From Nocardia xishanensis NBRC 101358 (GTDB lineage: Bacteria > Actinomycetota > Actinomycetes > Mycobacteriales > Mycobacteriaceae): a stretch of DNA of 64,000 bases. This document shows, piece after piece, positions 45,365 to 53,106 of this stretch. The position numbers and the translations under genes are program-made. The stretch covers positions 62,001 through 126,000 of the forward strand of contig NZ_BDCF01000020.1 of NCBI RefSeq assembly GCF_001613365.1, written 5' to 3'. The first letter of the stretch is position 1; each line of letters starts with the position of its first letter. The notes under the pieces were generated by a model. It ran no database searches. It worked only from the letters and a program-made list of their open reading frames with translations, and had not been told where the DNA came from.

Positions 45365-45521
45365 CCTCCCACCGTGGTGACGTCCCTCTGGTGACCGAAG
45401 ACACCAGGACGACACCTGGGAGCTACTTCTTCCGAAACGCAGACGTTGAATGTGGCGTCCGCGAGCCAAGGCGACCGGTTGGCTCTACGGACGAATCCCA
45501 CGAAAACCAACGCGGAGCGGC

Positions 45522-46139
45522 TTATGCTTCGGTCGCCCCGGAAGCTTGGGTCGCGGTGGAATCGGTAGCCGCGATAGCGAGAGCGGCCAGGTCGGCGTGG
45601 ATATCGTCCAGCGGGACCGTCGAGCATTCGGCACGAGCGATGATCATGGCACCCTCGACCGCTGACAACATGAGTGCTGCGAGACGTTCGGCGCGCGCCG
45701 CCGGGATGCCGTACTGCACCAGCACCTGAATCAACGCGGTACGCCATTGCCGATACGCGTCACGGCAGGCGAGGGTGAGTGTGGTGGAACGCGGAGCGGA
45801 ATCGAGGGTGACAGTGCTGACCGGGCACCCGTTCAGATAGCCCGATTCGACGAGCCCTCGGCTCAAGTGCAGGGCGAACTGCTCGCAGAACGAGCGCACG
45901 TCCGGTGCGTGGGCGGCGGTTTCGCGGATCAACCGGGTGAACTCGTCTGCGGATTCCCCGATCGCCGCGACCGCCAGCTCTTGTTTCCCGCCGGGGAACA
46001 GGTAGTACAGCGAGCCCCGGGGGGCGCCGCTGGCTGCGACGATCTCACTGAGCCCCGTGGCCTGATAGCCCTGGCGTTGCAGTAACTCGCGGGCGGCCGC
46101 CACCAGGCGCGGCCGGGAATCGGATGAGGGGCGAGGCAT
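45522..46139 (-). CDS. TetR family regulator (LmrA/YxaF-like)
   Basis: 205 residues from the ATG at 46139 (MPRPSSDSRPRLV). The HTH is VAAARELLQRQGYQATGLSEIVAASGAPRGSLYYLFPGGKQELAVAAI, and the C-terminal domain has RGLVESGYLNGCPVSTVTLDS, characteristic of the LmrA/YxaF group. An upstream ATG at 46169 lies inside an operator repeat and is less likely. It probably represses the divergent SDR gene and itself. Confidence 0.92.
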   Translation of the reverse strand: MPRPSSDSRPRLVAAARELLQRQGYQATGLSEIVAASGAPRGSLYYLFPGGKQELAVAAIGESADEFTRLIRETAAHAPDVRSFCEQFALHLSRGLVESGYLNGCPVSTVTLDSAPRSTTLTLACRDAYRQWRTALIQVLVQYGIPAARAERLAALMLSAVEGAMIIARAECSTVPLDDIHADLAALAIAATDSTATQASGATEA

Positions 46140-46148
46140 ATCTCCAAG

Positions 46149-46199
46149 AATACTATGCCGATCGGTCAAGCTACGATAATACTATGCTGACTGGTCAAG
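46149..46199. promoter_or_regulatory. Two 22-bp direct operator repeats
   Basis: AATACTATGCCGATCGGTCA (46149-46168, continuing AG) and AATACTATGCTGACTGGTCA (46178-46197, continuing AG) are 29 bp apart and differ at only three positions. They lie between the divergent TetR and SDR genes, overlapping both promoters. Confidence 0.7.
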
Positions 46200-46218
46200 T
46201 TACTTTCGAGAAGGGTAG

Positions 46219-47187
46219 ATGACGATGAAGGTGCTGCTTACGGGTGCTACCGGGTTTTTGGGGCGACGCGTAGTGCATCGGCTCGCGGCAGAAGGACACG
46301 AGGTATCGGCGCTGGTCCGCGGTACGGGCAGGCGGATTCCGCATGCGACCGTCGTGCCGGGCAGCCTCGAGGACGTGGAGGCGTGGGAAGATCGGCTGGC
46401 CGGTATCGACGTCGTCGTTCACGCTGCGGGTTTGGTGTCGACTTGGGCTCCTCGGCGTGCCCTCGACGAGGCGATCGTCGACGGCACGCGCGACGTGCTG
46501 ACTGCGGCCGTGCGGCACGGCGTGCGCCGATTCGTCTATATCAGCAGTGAATCGGTGCTGCAGGACGGTCGGCCGCTGCTCGACATCACCGAATCCCAGC
46601 CCACCCCGGCCCTGCCCAGCTCCCGCTACGGCCAGGCGAAACTCGCCGCCGAACACCTGATCCGCGCACACGCGGACGCGATCGAGACGATCGTGCTGCG
46701 CCCCACCTTCATCTGGGGTCCGGGTTCGGGGCAACTGGCCGACCTGGCCGCCCGCGCCCGCGCCGGCAAACTGCCCCTGATCGACCAGGGCAGAGCGAGT
46801 TTCGAACATGTCCACGTCGACAACGTCGCCGCCGCTGTCGCCGCCGCGTTGCACGAGGGTGCGCCCGGCGGCACGTATCTCATCACCAATGGCGAGCCGA
46901 TGCCGGTCCGCGAGTTTCTGGCAGGCGTGCTCGCTGCCCACAGTGCGCCGATGCCGACCCGGTCGGTCCCATCCGGGCCACTATTCGCCCTCGCCCGTGC
47001 CGGCGAATGGCTCTGGTCCACCCTGCCACTGCCCGGACGTCCGCCGCTGACCCGATTCGAGGTTGAATTCCTGGCACTGCCAAGGCGATACGACATCACC
47101 CGTGCGCGCAATGAGCTGAAATACGAGCCCGCCGTCGGCTTCGCCGAGGGCATCGCAGGTCTCGACGAAACCCCCGAGGCCGTCTAG
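46219..47187 (+). CDS. NAD-dependent epimerase/3-beta-HSD-like SDR
   Basis: 322 residues (a second ATG two codons later is possible). The Rossmann motif VLLTGATGFLGRRVV, the YISSESVL strand and catalytic Tyr/Lys in SSRYGQAKLAAEHL identify an extended SDR. DNVAAAVAAALHEGAPGGTYLITNGEPM is typical of 3-beta-hydroxysteroid dehydrogenase/isomerase-like enzymes. Possibly acts on a sterol, flavonoid or other xenobiotic, induced through the TetR neighbour. Confidence 0.9.
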   Translation: MTMKVLLTGATGFLGRRVVHRLAAEGHEVSALVRGTGRRIPHATVVPGSLEDVEAWEDRLAGIDVVVHAAGLVSTWAPRRALDEAIVDGTRDVLTAAVRHGVRRFVYISSESVLQDGRPLLDITESQPTPALPSSRYGQAKLAAEHLIRAHADAIETIVLRPTFIWGPGSGQLADLAARARAGKLPLIDQGRASFEHVHVDNVAAAVAAALHEGAPGGTYLITNGEPMPVREFLAGVLAAHSAPMPTRSVPSGPLFALARAGEWLWSTLPLPGRPPLTRFEVEFLALPRRYDITRARNELKYEPAVGFAEGIAGLDETPEAV

Positions 47188-47652
47188 CCGCAGCACCCGC
47201 GCCCCACTGCCGTAGTGCTGTCGCATGGCCGGGACGAACTGATCGACGCAGTACGAAAGGCGGCTACTGGGCTGGCCGCCACGTGGTGTTATGCCGCACT
47301 TCGGTGGTGGAGAGGAAACGGGTCAGGGCGCGATCGATGAACTGCTCCTCGTCCGCGGCGACGGTGGTGGTGTAGGCGCCGGAGGTGACCAGCGGGCAGC
47401 GTCGGCGATGTCGTCGGCCCACACCTCGGCGAGGATCAAAGTTGTTGCTTTGCAATCGATTATGCTTCCACGAGCCTACGGGACGCGGAAGTCGTAGCGC
47501 CGTCGGCGGAAGTTGGACGGCAATTCAGCGGTTCGTCGGCGGCCGACTCCGTCCACGCGCTCTCATGCAAATTATCGAGTGGTAGGCGCTGATCGAACTC
47601 TGGGACCATCGGGTCAGCGTTCGACATTGATTCCGATGGAAGGAAATCGCGG
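47188..47652. other. 465-bp region with no intact gene
   Basis: A leftward frame over 47264-47400 (ending AADEEQFIDRALTRFLSTTEVRHNTTW) looks like the eroded C-terminal end of a gene, but no start or full domain remains. Nothing else recognised. Confidence 0.35.
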
Positions 47653-48465
47653 ATGACCACGCCGCGGCGGTACTGGATAGAATTCGACCCACAGCAGTGC
47701 TCCGACACACGGTTGTGGCAGGGCGTCGGCGTGACCGGATTCGACGTACCGGATTGCCTGTCGATGGTGGCGAAGCTGTTCCCCGACGAACCGATGCCGC
47801 CCGTGCACCGAATTACGGCCGACATTTCACTGGCCGAGCCACTGCCGGTGAATCCTCGCTATCTCGGAGTCCCGGTGTGGCGCGGCGTGTGGTATTCACC
47901 CGTCAACCTTGCGACCGGGCCGACCCGCGCCATCGACCGAAGAGGTGCGCCTTCCGAATGCCCGACACCCGTCACAACTTCGGGCCGCCGAATGCGGGCC
48001 AGCCAGACACTGCACACGAAGACCACATGGTGGGACGAAATCCCGCATATCAATGGCCTGCCGTGGCCGCTGGTGACCATGCACTACGCCGAGTACGGCC
48101 GCGGAATGCGGCTGAGCGCCCCAACGCTGCGCGCCGCCTGCGCCACGGATCCGACCTACGGGGACATGGTGCGCGAAGCTCTCGACTACATGATCGCGTG
48201 GCATCCGACACCGGACGAATGGTTCGACCCGACCGGAATCAGGTTCGCCGATCAACGGGACTTGGACGAGTACCTGCGAGCCATCCGCGACTACCTGTTC
48301 GGAACTCGCCCGGAGCCGCTCTACCCTCCCGGCAGCGAACCGCTTTCACCCGAGGACGAGTACCTGCGAGCCATCCGCCGCTTGGTCATCACTCGCCCGG
48401 AGCCGAACCAGCCATCGCGTGTCGCCGACGAAACGACTGGGCCTCCACCCGCGGATACCGAATGA
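47653..48465 (+). CDS. Hypothetical protein with internal 30-aa duplication, 270 aa
   Basis: Starts MTTPRRYWIEFDPQQC. The first ~90 residues (GVGVTGFDVPDCLSMVAKLFPDEPMPP; LGVPVWRGVWYSPVNL) and a later segment (GRGMRLSAPTLRAACATDPTYGDMVREALDYMIAWHPTPDEW) look like two separate conserved actinobacterial unknowns joined by a linker. The C-terminus contains DEYLRAIR twice, 30 residues apart. No membrane helix. Function unknown; it lies directly before the mobile element. Confidence 0.6.
   Translation: MTTPRRYWIEFDPQQCSDTRLWQGVGVTGFDVPDCLSMVAKLFPDEPMPPVHRITADISLAEPLPVNPRYLGVPVWRGVWYSPVNLATGPTRAIDRRGAPSECPTPVTTSGRRMRASQTLHTKTTWWDEIPHINGLPWPLVTMHYAEYGRGMRLSAPTLRAACATDPTYGDMVREALDYMIAWHPTPDEWFDPTGIRFADQRDLDEYLRAIRDYLFGTRPEPLYPPGSEPLSPEDEYLRAIRRLVITRPEPNQPSRVADETTGPPPADTE
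48264..48378 (+). repeat. Recent 90-bp tandem duplication inside the gene
   Basis: A 25-base identical segment starting GGACGAGTACCTGCGAGC occurs at 48264-48288 and again at 48354-48378, with further similarity after it (CTCGCCCGGAGCC). The period is 90 bp, so reading frame is kept. Confidence 0.75.
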
Positions 48466-48469
48466 GGGC

Positions 48470-48565
48470 CCAGCAGCGTCTCTACCAAGAGCGATGAAGC
48501 TCGTGCGCGACCTATTCCCAGGGCTTAGACGTTGAAGCGGAACTCGACCACGTCACGCAGTAGAA
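48470..48565. mobile_element. Putative attL of the integrated element
   Basis: Sequence just upstream of the serine recombinase. The core CGGAACTCGAC at 48538-48548 is repeated at 63603-63613. On the minus strand the chromosomal side reads EFRFNV and stop, like the end of a gene, which is a usual integration target. It is related to sequences at 44466-44570 and 63537-63625. Confidence 0.45.
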
Positions 48566-48572
48566 TCATGTC

Positions 48573-50009
48573 ATGCCGATGGTGCCTGTCCGTGCCGTGA
48601 TCTATCTACGGGTGAGTCTCGACCAGACCGGCGAAGGGCTCGCCGTCGAGCGCCAGCGCGAGGACTGCGAGGTAATCGCCAAATCCAGGGGATGGACCGT
48701 GGTCGAAACCTACACGGACAACAGCATCTCGGCGTTCAACAAAGCCAAGACCCGCCCGGCCTACGACCAGATGGTCGAGGACTACAAGGCCGGCCGATTC
48801 AATGCCCTGATCACTTGGGACCTCGACAGGCTCACTCGCCAACCTCGCCAGCTCGAGGATTGGATCGATGCCGCCGAGACACAAGGACTCCGGCTCGTCA
48901 CCGCCAACGGCGAGGCTGACCTGCAAACTGACGGCGGCCGGATGTACGCCCGCATCAAAGCAGCGGTAGCACGAGCCGAGATGGAACGGAAAGGTGCACG
49001 GCAAAGCCGTGCCCAACGCCAACGAGCTGCCAAGGGCCGACCGCCGCGGGGTATCCGCGCCACCGGATACACCCTCGACGGTGAGCTGGTACCGGACGAG
49101 GCCGAAGCAGTCCGCGCGGTGTACCAAGCGTTTGCGAACGGATCATCACTGAAGGCCATCGCCGCCGCACTCTCCGGCGCCGAGCCCACGGTGCGCGCGG
49201 TCGGCGACAGAACGAGAATCCAGGACCTTCCGAAATCGGTTCCGCCACTGCCGACGCGCAGCGGCCGACCGTGGAATCCCACATCGGTCATCTCGATTCT
49301 TCGAAACCCCCGGTACGCAGGGTGGAGCATGCTCGATGGTGAAATCGTCCGCGACGAGACCGGGGCGCCAGTACGCGGCCTATGGGAAGCCATTGTGCCG
49401 GACGGTGTCTGGCTGGATGTGCAACGCAGACTGGACGATCCGCGGCGAAAGACCAACCGGGCCGGAACCGACCGCAAGCACCTCGGGTCCGGTCTCTACC
49501 TCTGCGGTCTATGCGATTCCCCTGTTCGAGCGCACGGAGTCCGCTACCGCTGCGCTGGCCACCTCATGCGTATTCGAGAACGGATCGACGGGTTTGTGTT
49601 GCAGTTCGTCGAACGCCGACTCGCCCAGCCTGACCTGGCTGATTTGCTTGCTCACCAAGACGATGACCGGATCGAAGCACTCGTGCGAGCAGAACAGCAG
49701 GAACGCGATCGGCTCAAGCGAGCACGCGCCGACTACAAGGCCGAACTGATCGACGGCGCGTTGTTCGCCGAGATCAAGCAAGAAACAGAAGACAAGATCG
49801 CGGCTTTGGAGGTTGAGCGAATCGGTCTCACCGCTGGCACGGCCGCATCCGAAATCCTGCTCGCCCCCTCGCCGGTCGACGCCTTTACCGACGCGGATCT
49901 CGCTGCACGCCGTGCTGTGATCGACTTGTTGTGCGAAGTCCGCCTCTACCCAGCACCGCGGGGTCGAAAGACGTTCGATCCGAAGTCGGTTCGCATCACT
50001 CCAAAGTAG
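48573..50009 (+). CDS. Large serine recombinase (site-specific integrase)
   Basis: 478 residues. The N-terminal resolvase domain has the catalytic serine in AVIYLRVSLDQTG (Ser15) and the conserved arginines in WDLDRLTRQPRQLEDW. The recombinase domain (GRPPRGIRATGYTLDGELVPDEAEAVRAVYQAF) comes next, then a zinc ribbon (YLCGLCDSPVRAHGVRYRCAGH) and a coiled-coil segment (about residues 355-420). It should catalyse integration between attP and attB, with a partner directionality factor for excision. It lies 24 bp after the putative attL. Confidence 0.95.
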   Translation: MPMVPVRAVIYLRVSLDQTGEGLAVERQREDCEVIAKSRGWTVVETYTDNSISAFNKAKTRPAYDQMVEDYKAGRFNALITWDLDRLTRQPRQLEDWIDAAETQGLRLVTANGEADLQTDGGRMYARIKAAVARAEMERKGARQSRAQRQRAAKGRPPRGIRATGYTLDGELVPDEAEAVRAVYQAFANGSSLKAIAAALSGAEPTVRAVGDRTRIQDLPKSVPPLPTRSGRPWNPTSVISILRNPRYAGWSMLDGEIVRDETGAPVRGLWEAIVPDGVWLDVQRRLDDPRRKTNRAGTDRKHLGSGLYLCGLCDSPVRAHGVRYRCAGHLMRIRERIDGFVLQFVERRLAQPDLADLLAHQDDDRIEALVRAEQQERDRLKRARADYKAELIDGALFAEIKQETEDKIAALEVERIGLTAGTAASEILLAPSPVDAFTDADLAARRAVIDLLCEVRLYPAPRGRKTFDPKSVRITPK

Positions 50010-50394
50010 TACGGTCTGATATGTACGCCGACCAGCATGTTTAAGTGTTTGGTGTGGCGGGTTTTTGGCCGCGAATTGGTGGCTGCTTTTGCATCGGTCA
50101 AGGCGGCAGCGTCGCGATTGCCGTCAGCAAGCCCACCATGCACCCCGGCTGCTACCTCGCGGACCGATAGCTGTTTCCGATGCTGTGAAGTTGCTGACAG
50201 ATTCGCTGGCGCTCGCAACTCGGCAGCCGACCCGGCTGCTCGAAGCCGCGGTAGACCAACACGACTCCGGCGTGCGCGCCCGTGCCCCCTCTGGGCGGCC
50301 TGCCTCCCGGCGAGGGCGGGGTGCAGGGGCAGCGCCCCGCCTCGCTGCCTCTGGCTGCGCAGCTTTCCCGGTCCATAGCGCGCATCTTGGCCTT

Positions 50395-50559
50395 GTGCTG
50401 GGTGCTCCTCCGGTATGGCCTGGGGCGACTCGATCACGCCGGCGGCGGCCGTCAAGGGTGGCCGCCAGGCCATCGCCGTAGGCGACGCGTCAGCGCCCTT
50501 GATGGTCGTTGTCGTCGTGATAGCCCCGAATTAGGCCATACCGGAGGAGCACCCAGCAC
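50395..50559. repeat. 27-bp perfect inverted repeat enclosing a TCAAGGG motif
   Basis: Arms 50395-50421 (begins GTGCTGGGTGCTCCTCC) and 50533-50559 are exact reverse complements, 111 bp apart. The spacer contains the motif 50452-50502, itself closed by TCAAGGG/CCCTTGA. Confidence 0.85.
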
Positions 50560-50755
50560 ACCGCGCGCCGGACCGCGCGACCGCCAGGTCGCGGAACCCG
50601 CCCCTATCGCGCCACGCGCTACGTCAGCCGAACAACACGCACAGTCGCGTGCAGTAGACCGCAGCCGAAGCAGACGACGCCACCACCGTCACCGTCTCCC
50701 ATCGCAACCCACTCGCGAACTTTCCGAGGCCCACCCAACGCAACCACTTCTCTTT

Positions 50756-50943
50756 CTCTCAACCACCACCCCAACCCTCCCTTTGATCTTTTGATTTCTG
50801 ATTGCTCTCCCACCCCCTCCCAGTCCGACATCTCGTTGAACACGAAGTGGGCGATGAGATGTCGGACTGGGAGGGGGTGGGCGAGTGAGCGGAAATCCCG
50901 CCCTTTGCCCAGCTCACGGAAGGGTTGGGGTGGTGGTTGAGAG
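50756..50943. repeat. Nested 23-bp and 26-bp perfect inverted repeats
   Basis: Outer arms 50756-50778 (CTCTCAACCACCACCCCAAC...) and 50921-50943 are perfect complements. Inside them, 50809-50834 (CCCACCCCCTCCCAGTCC...) and 50856-50881 are also perfect complements with a 21-base loop. The arms are strongly pyrimidine/purine-biased. The resulting cruciform or RNA would have two stacked stems. Confidence 0.88.
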
Positions 50944-50944
50944 C

Positions 50945-51031
50945 GCGAATACCTAACACCGCACCGGTGCTAGGTATTCGCTAGATAGTCGCGCGTCTTT
51001 CGCGCCTTCGATCTCCACCAAGATCGAAGGC
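50945..51031. repeat. Two further stem-loops
   Basis: GCGAATACCTAACACC (50945-50960) pairs with 50966-50981 with a single mismatch; loop of 5 bases. GCCTTCGATCT (51004-51014) pairs perfectly with AGATCGAAGGC (51021-51031). Confidence 0.75.
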
Positions 51032-51081
51032 ACAGCAGCCGAAGCCACGACAGGCAAAGCCCTTCCTCGGCCGGATAGCGT

Positions 51082-51178
51082 GAGCCCGGCTCGGTGGTTG
51101 TTCAAGGGCGCTCCTGGCGTCGCGTCGGCTGCGCCGATGGCCTGACGGCCACCCTTGAGCAACCACCGCTCCGGGCTC
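51082..51178. repeat. 27-bp imperfect inverted repeat with inverted copy of the TCAAGGG motif
   Basis: Arms 51082-51108 (GAGCCCGGCTCGGTGGTTG...) and 51152-51178 match at 24 of 27 positions. The enclosed 51102-51158 is a diverged, inverted copy of 50452-50502. Both copies can be read as a peptide containing KGGRQAI. Confidence 0.75.
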
Positions 51179-51243
51179 GTTTTGCCTGCGGAGGAAGGGC
51201 CAGGGGGAAGGTAGGGGTGGATGGCCGACTGGCTGTAGACACG

Positions 51244-51276
51244 ACGAAGCCCCGGCCGAAATCGGCCGGGGCTTCG
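51244..51276 (-). terminator. Strong terminator of the leftward operon
   Basis: Arms CGAAGCCCCGGCCGA (51244-51258) and TCGGCCGGGGCTTCG (51262-51276), a perfect 15-bp stem with a 3-base loop, 11 bp after the stop of the last operon gene. Confidence 0.85.
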
Positions 51277-51287
51277 GAGTGGTGCGG

Positions 51288-51734
51288 TTACTCGGCGGGC
51301 GGGATGTAGGCGCCCAGGTCGTAGACGCGGCCGTAGCCGCCGCCCTCGACCGGGCCGATGTAGAGCAGGCCGTCGAGGTAACCGCCGATCGCGATCCCGC
51401 CGGCGCGGGCGCGGCGCACGCCCGCGGCGATCGCGCGCTGCATGTCGCGGTCCAGGGTGATCGCGCGCAGCCCGTCGTCGTCGGCGGCGGCCTTCTCGCA
51501 GACCAGGATCAGCTGCGAGTCGATCACCGGGTCGCCGGACTGGGCGACCATCGGCTTGCGGTTGACCCAGTACAGCGGCTGGCCCTGGCTGTTGTGGCGG
51601 TGGCGCCGCACGACCGCGACGATTTCACCGGTCACTCCCTGGCCAGGGATGACGTCCTTGCCGAACGGGTTGCGGGCGCCCTGGCCCATCAGCTCGGCGT
51701 TGATCTGGTCCAGGTCGGTCAGTGCGTTGGTCAT
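51288..51734 (-). CDS. Hypothetical protein, last gene of the element operon
   Basis: 148 residues beginning MTNALTDLDQINAELMGQG. A beta-rich core is suggested by GVTGEIVAVVRRHRHNSQGQPLYWVN, DSQLILVCEK and RAITLDRDMQRAIAAGVRRARAGGIAIGGYLDGLLYIG. An OB-like single-strand-binding fold is conceivable but not demonstrated. It is followed by the strong terminator at 51244. Confidence 0.75.
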   Translation of the reverse strand: MTNALTDLDQINAELMGQGARNPFGKDVIPGQGVTGEIVAVVRRHRHNSQGQPLYWVNRKPMVAQSGDPVIDSQLILVCEKAAADDDGLRAITLDRDMQRAIAAGVRRARAGGIAIGGYLDGLLYIGPVEGGGYGRVYDLGAYIPPAE

Positions 51735-51811
51735 GATGCTGTTTCCTCCGAATGCGTTGTGAGCGGTGAGGGAAGGAGGGGCAGGCCCGTCGCCTGCCCC
51801 TCGACGGGTGG

Positions 51812-52660
51812 TTAGTTACTGCTGGGCAATGCGAGCTGGGTGGTCCCGCCCGCGACCAAGTGCAGGCTCTGGTCGGCGGCCGGGTCGGACTGCTCGGCCT
51901 TGAGGCGGTTGACGACCTTGCCGACCGTGCCCGGATGCACGCCGATGATCGGCGCGATCTCGCGGTAGGAAAGGCCGGACTTGTGCAGGCGCCAGACCTC
52001 GGCGTCGCGTTCGGCGGCCGGGTCGAACGGTTCCGGTGTCGCCTCCTCGACCTCGACCGTCGCGGCGGTGTCGCCTGGTGTCGCCGTGCTGTCGCCTGCC
52101 GAGGCGACGGCAGCGACGGCTGTCGCCTCCTCGGGCGACGGGGTGCGCGGCACCTCCAGCAGCGCGGTCAACGCGTGCGTGACCGCCAGCGCGGCGACCG
52201 GGGCCGCACCCGCGACCGCCGCCGCGGCAAGCTGCGGCAGTTTCAACCCGTCCGAGGTCCAGGCGTGAACGCCGTTGCCGACCAAAGAGACCAGCTCAGC
52301 GGCGGCGAGCTCGATCCAGAAGAACCGGCGCGTGGCGGTCGGGATCGGCACCCCGAGCTTGGCTCGCCGGTTCAACGCGACCAACGAAAACGCGGCCTGG
52401 ATGATCGGGCCGTCCACGATCACCGGGGCACCCCACGCCAGCCCGGACGGGATCCCCGACATCACCGCCACCCCGTGCAGCGCGATCGCCGACCAGGAGA
52501 AGGCCGCGATGCTCACCGCCGCCAGCGACAGCAAGGCGACAACCTCGGCGACATTCCACCCCGCCGACACCGGCTGCGGCGACACCGCCGCGACACCGGG
52601 CGACACGGCGACCGCATCCGGCGACAGGGCCTCGCCGCGCGGCGACAGATTCTCGGTCAT
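51812..52660 (-). CDS. DUF2637 membrane protein with C-terminal HTH
   Basis: 282 residues from the ATG at 52660, overlapping the preceding stop. The N-terminus contains four SP-rich heptad-like repeats (LSPRGEALSPDAVAVSPGVAAVSP). About four helices follow (EVVALLSLAAVSIAAFSWSAIAL; WGAPVIVDGPIIQAAFSLVAL; FFWIELAAAELVSLVGNGVHAW; AAVAGAAPVAALAVTHAL), which is DUF2637. The C-terminal part carries a Trp-Arg-containing HTH (EVWRLHKSGLSYREIAPIIGVHPGTVGKVVNRLKAE). DUF2637 proteins are common on actinobacterial plasmids and ICEs and are thought to take part in spread. Confidence 0.83.
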   Translation of the reverse strand: MTENLSPRGEALSPDAVAVSPGVAAVSPQPVSAGWNVAEVVALLSLAAVSIAAFSWSAIALHGVAVMSGIPSGLAWGAPVIVDGPIIQAAFSLVALNRRAKLGVPIPTATRRFFWIELAAAELVSLVGNGVHAWTSDGLKLPQLAAAAVAGAAPVAALAVTHALTALLEVPRTPSPEEATAVAAVASAGDSTATPGDTAATVEVEEATPEPFDPAAERDAEVWRLHKSGLSYREIAPIIGVHPGTVGKVVNRLKAEQSDPAADQSLHLVAGGTTQLALPSSN

Positions 52661-53106
52661 CGGTCGAATCCCCCTCGGTCGGCGCCGGACTCGGGCCACG
52701 GGCTCCACAACGGGACGCGGATCAGCCGTTCCTGCTCGGCGTGCAGGGCATGCCCAGCCAACTGATCCAGGGCGTTGTCCAGGTCGCTGGCCAACTCCCG
52801 GTTACGGTCTTCCAGCTGCGCGGCCTCGTGCTCGGCGGCGTCGCGCGCCGCGACTACGGCGGCCAGCTGCTCCTCCAGCTCCGCGGCACGCTGGTGTGCG
52901 GCGATCAACCGCTCCTCCAGCTCCTCGCGGCTCACCCCGGCCGCAGACGGCCGTATGCCGAGCGCGCCGGCCTTCGGCGTCGGCGCCGACGCCGAGCACA
53001 CCGGGTGCGGGCTCGCCGAGCGCGGACTCGGCGGGCGCGGGCTCACCGCCTGCTCGTCGCGGTCGACCGTGGCGGGCATCGTCGTCTCGACAGCCCGGGC
53101 GCTCAC
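52657..53106 (-). CDS. Coiled-coil protein, 149 aa
   Basis: GTG start overlapping the upstream stop by 4 bp, and its own stop overlaps the next ATG. The first third is Ser/Pro-rich (SPRPPSPRSASPHP). Then comes a clear coiled coil (REELEERLIAAHQRAAELEEQLAAVVAARDAAEHEAAQLEDRNRELASDLDNALDQLAGHALHAEQ). No enzymatic motif. It may oligomerise with other element proteins. Confidence 0.75.
   Translation of the reverse strand: MSARAVETTMPATVDRDEQAVSPRPPSPRSASPHPVCSASAPTPKAGALGIRPSAAGVSREELEERLIAAHQRAAELEEQLAAVVAARDAAEHEAAQLEDRNRELASDLDNALDQLAGHALHAEQERLIRVPLWSPWPESGADRGGFDR

Larger units (their letters stand above)
50010..51243. repeat. Inverted-repeat-rich non-coding region, candidate oriT/origin
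   Basis: About 1.2 kb without a convincing gene, between the integrase and the end of the leftward operon. It holds at least five long inverted repeats, listed separately, several with perfect arms over 20 bp. Such density fits a transfer or replication origin, or structured RNAs. One short frame, 50415-50534 (39 aa, MAWGDSITPAAAVKGGRQ), has coding-like third positions but is mostly inside a hairpin. Confidence 0.6.

Noticed and set aside
50152-50794. Several overlapping short ORFs between integrase and operon
   Set aside because: They run through inverted-repeat arms, differ in frame and lack ribosome sites; only the 39-aa frame at 50415 is mentioned as a weak possibility.
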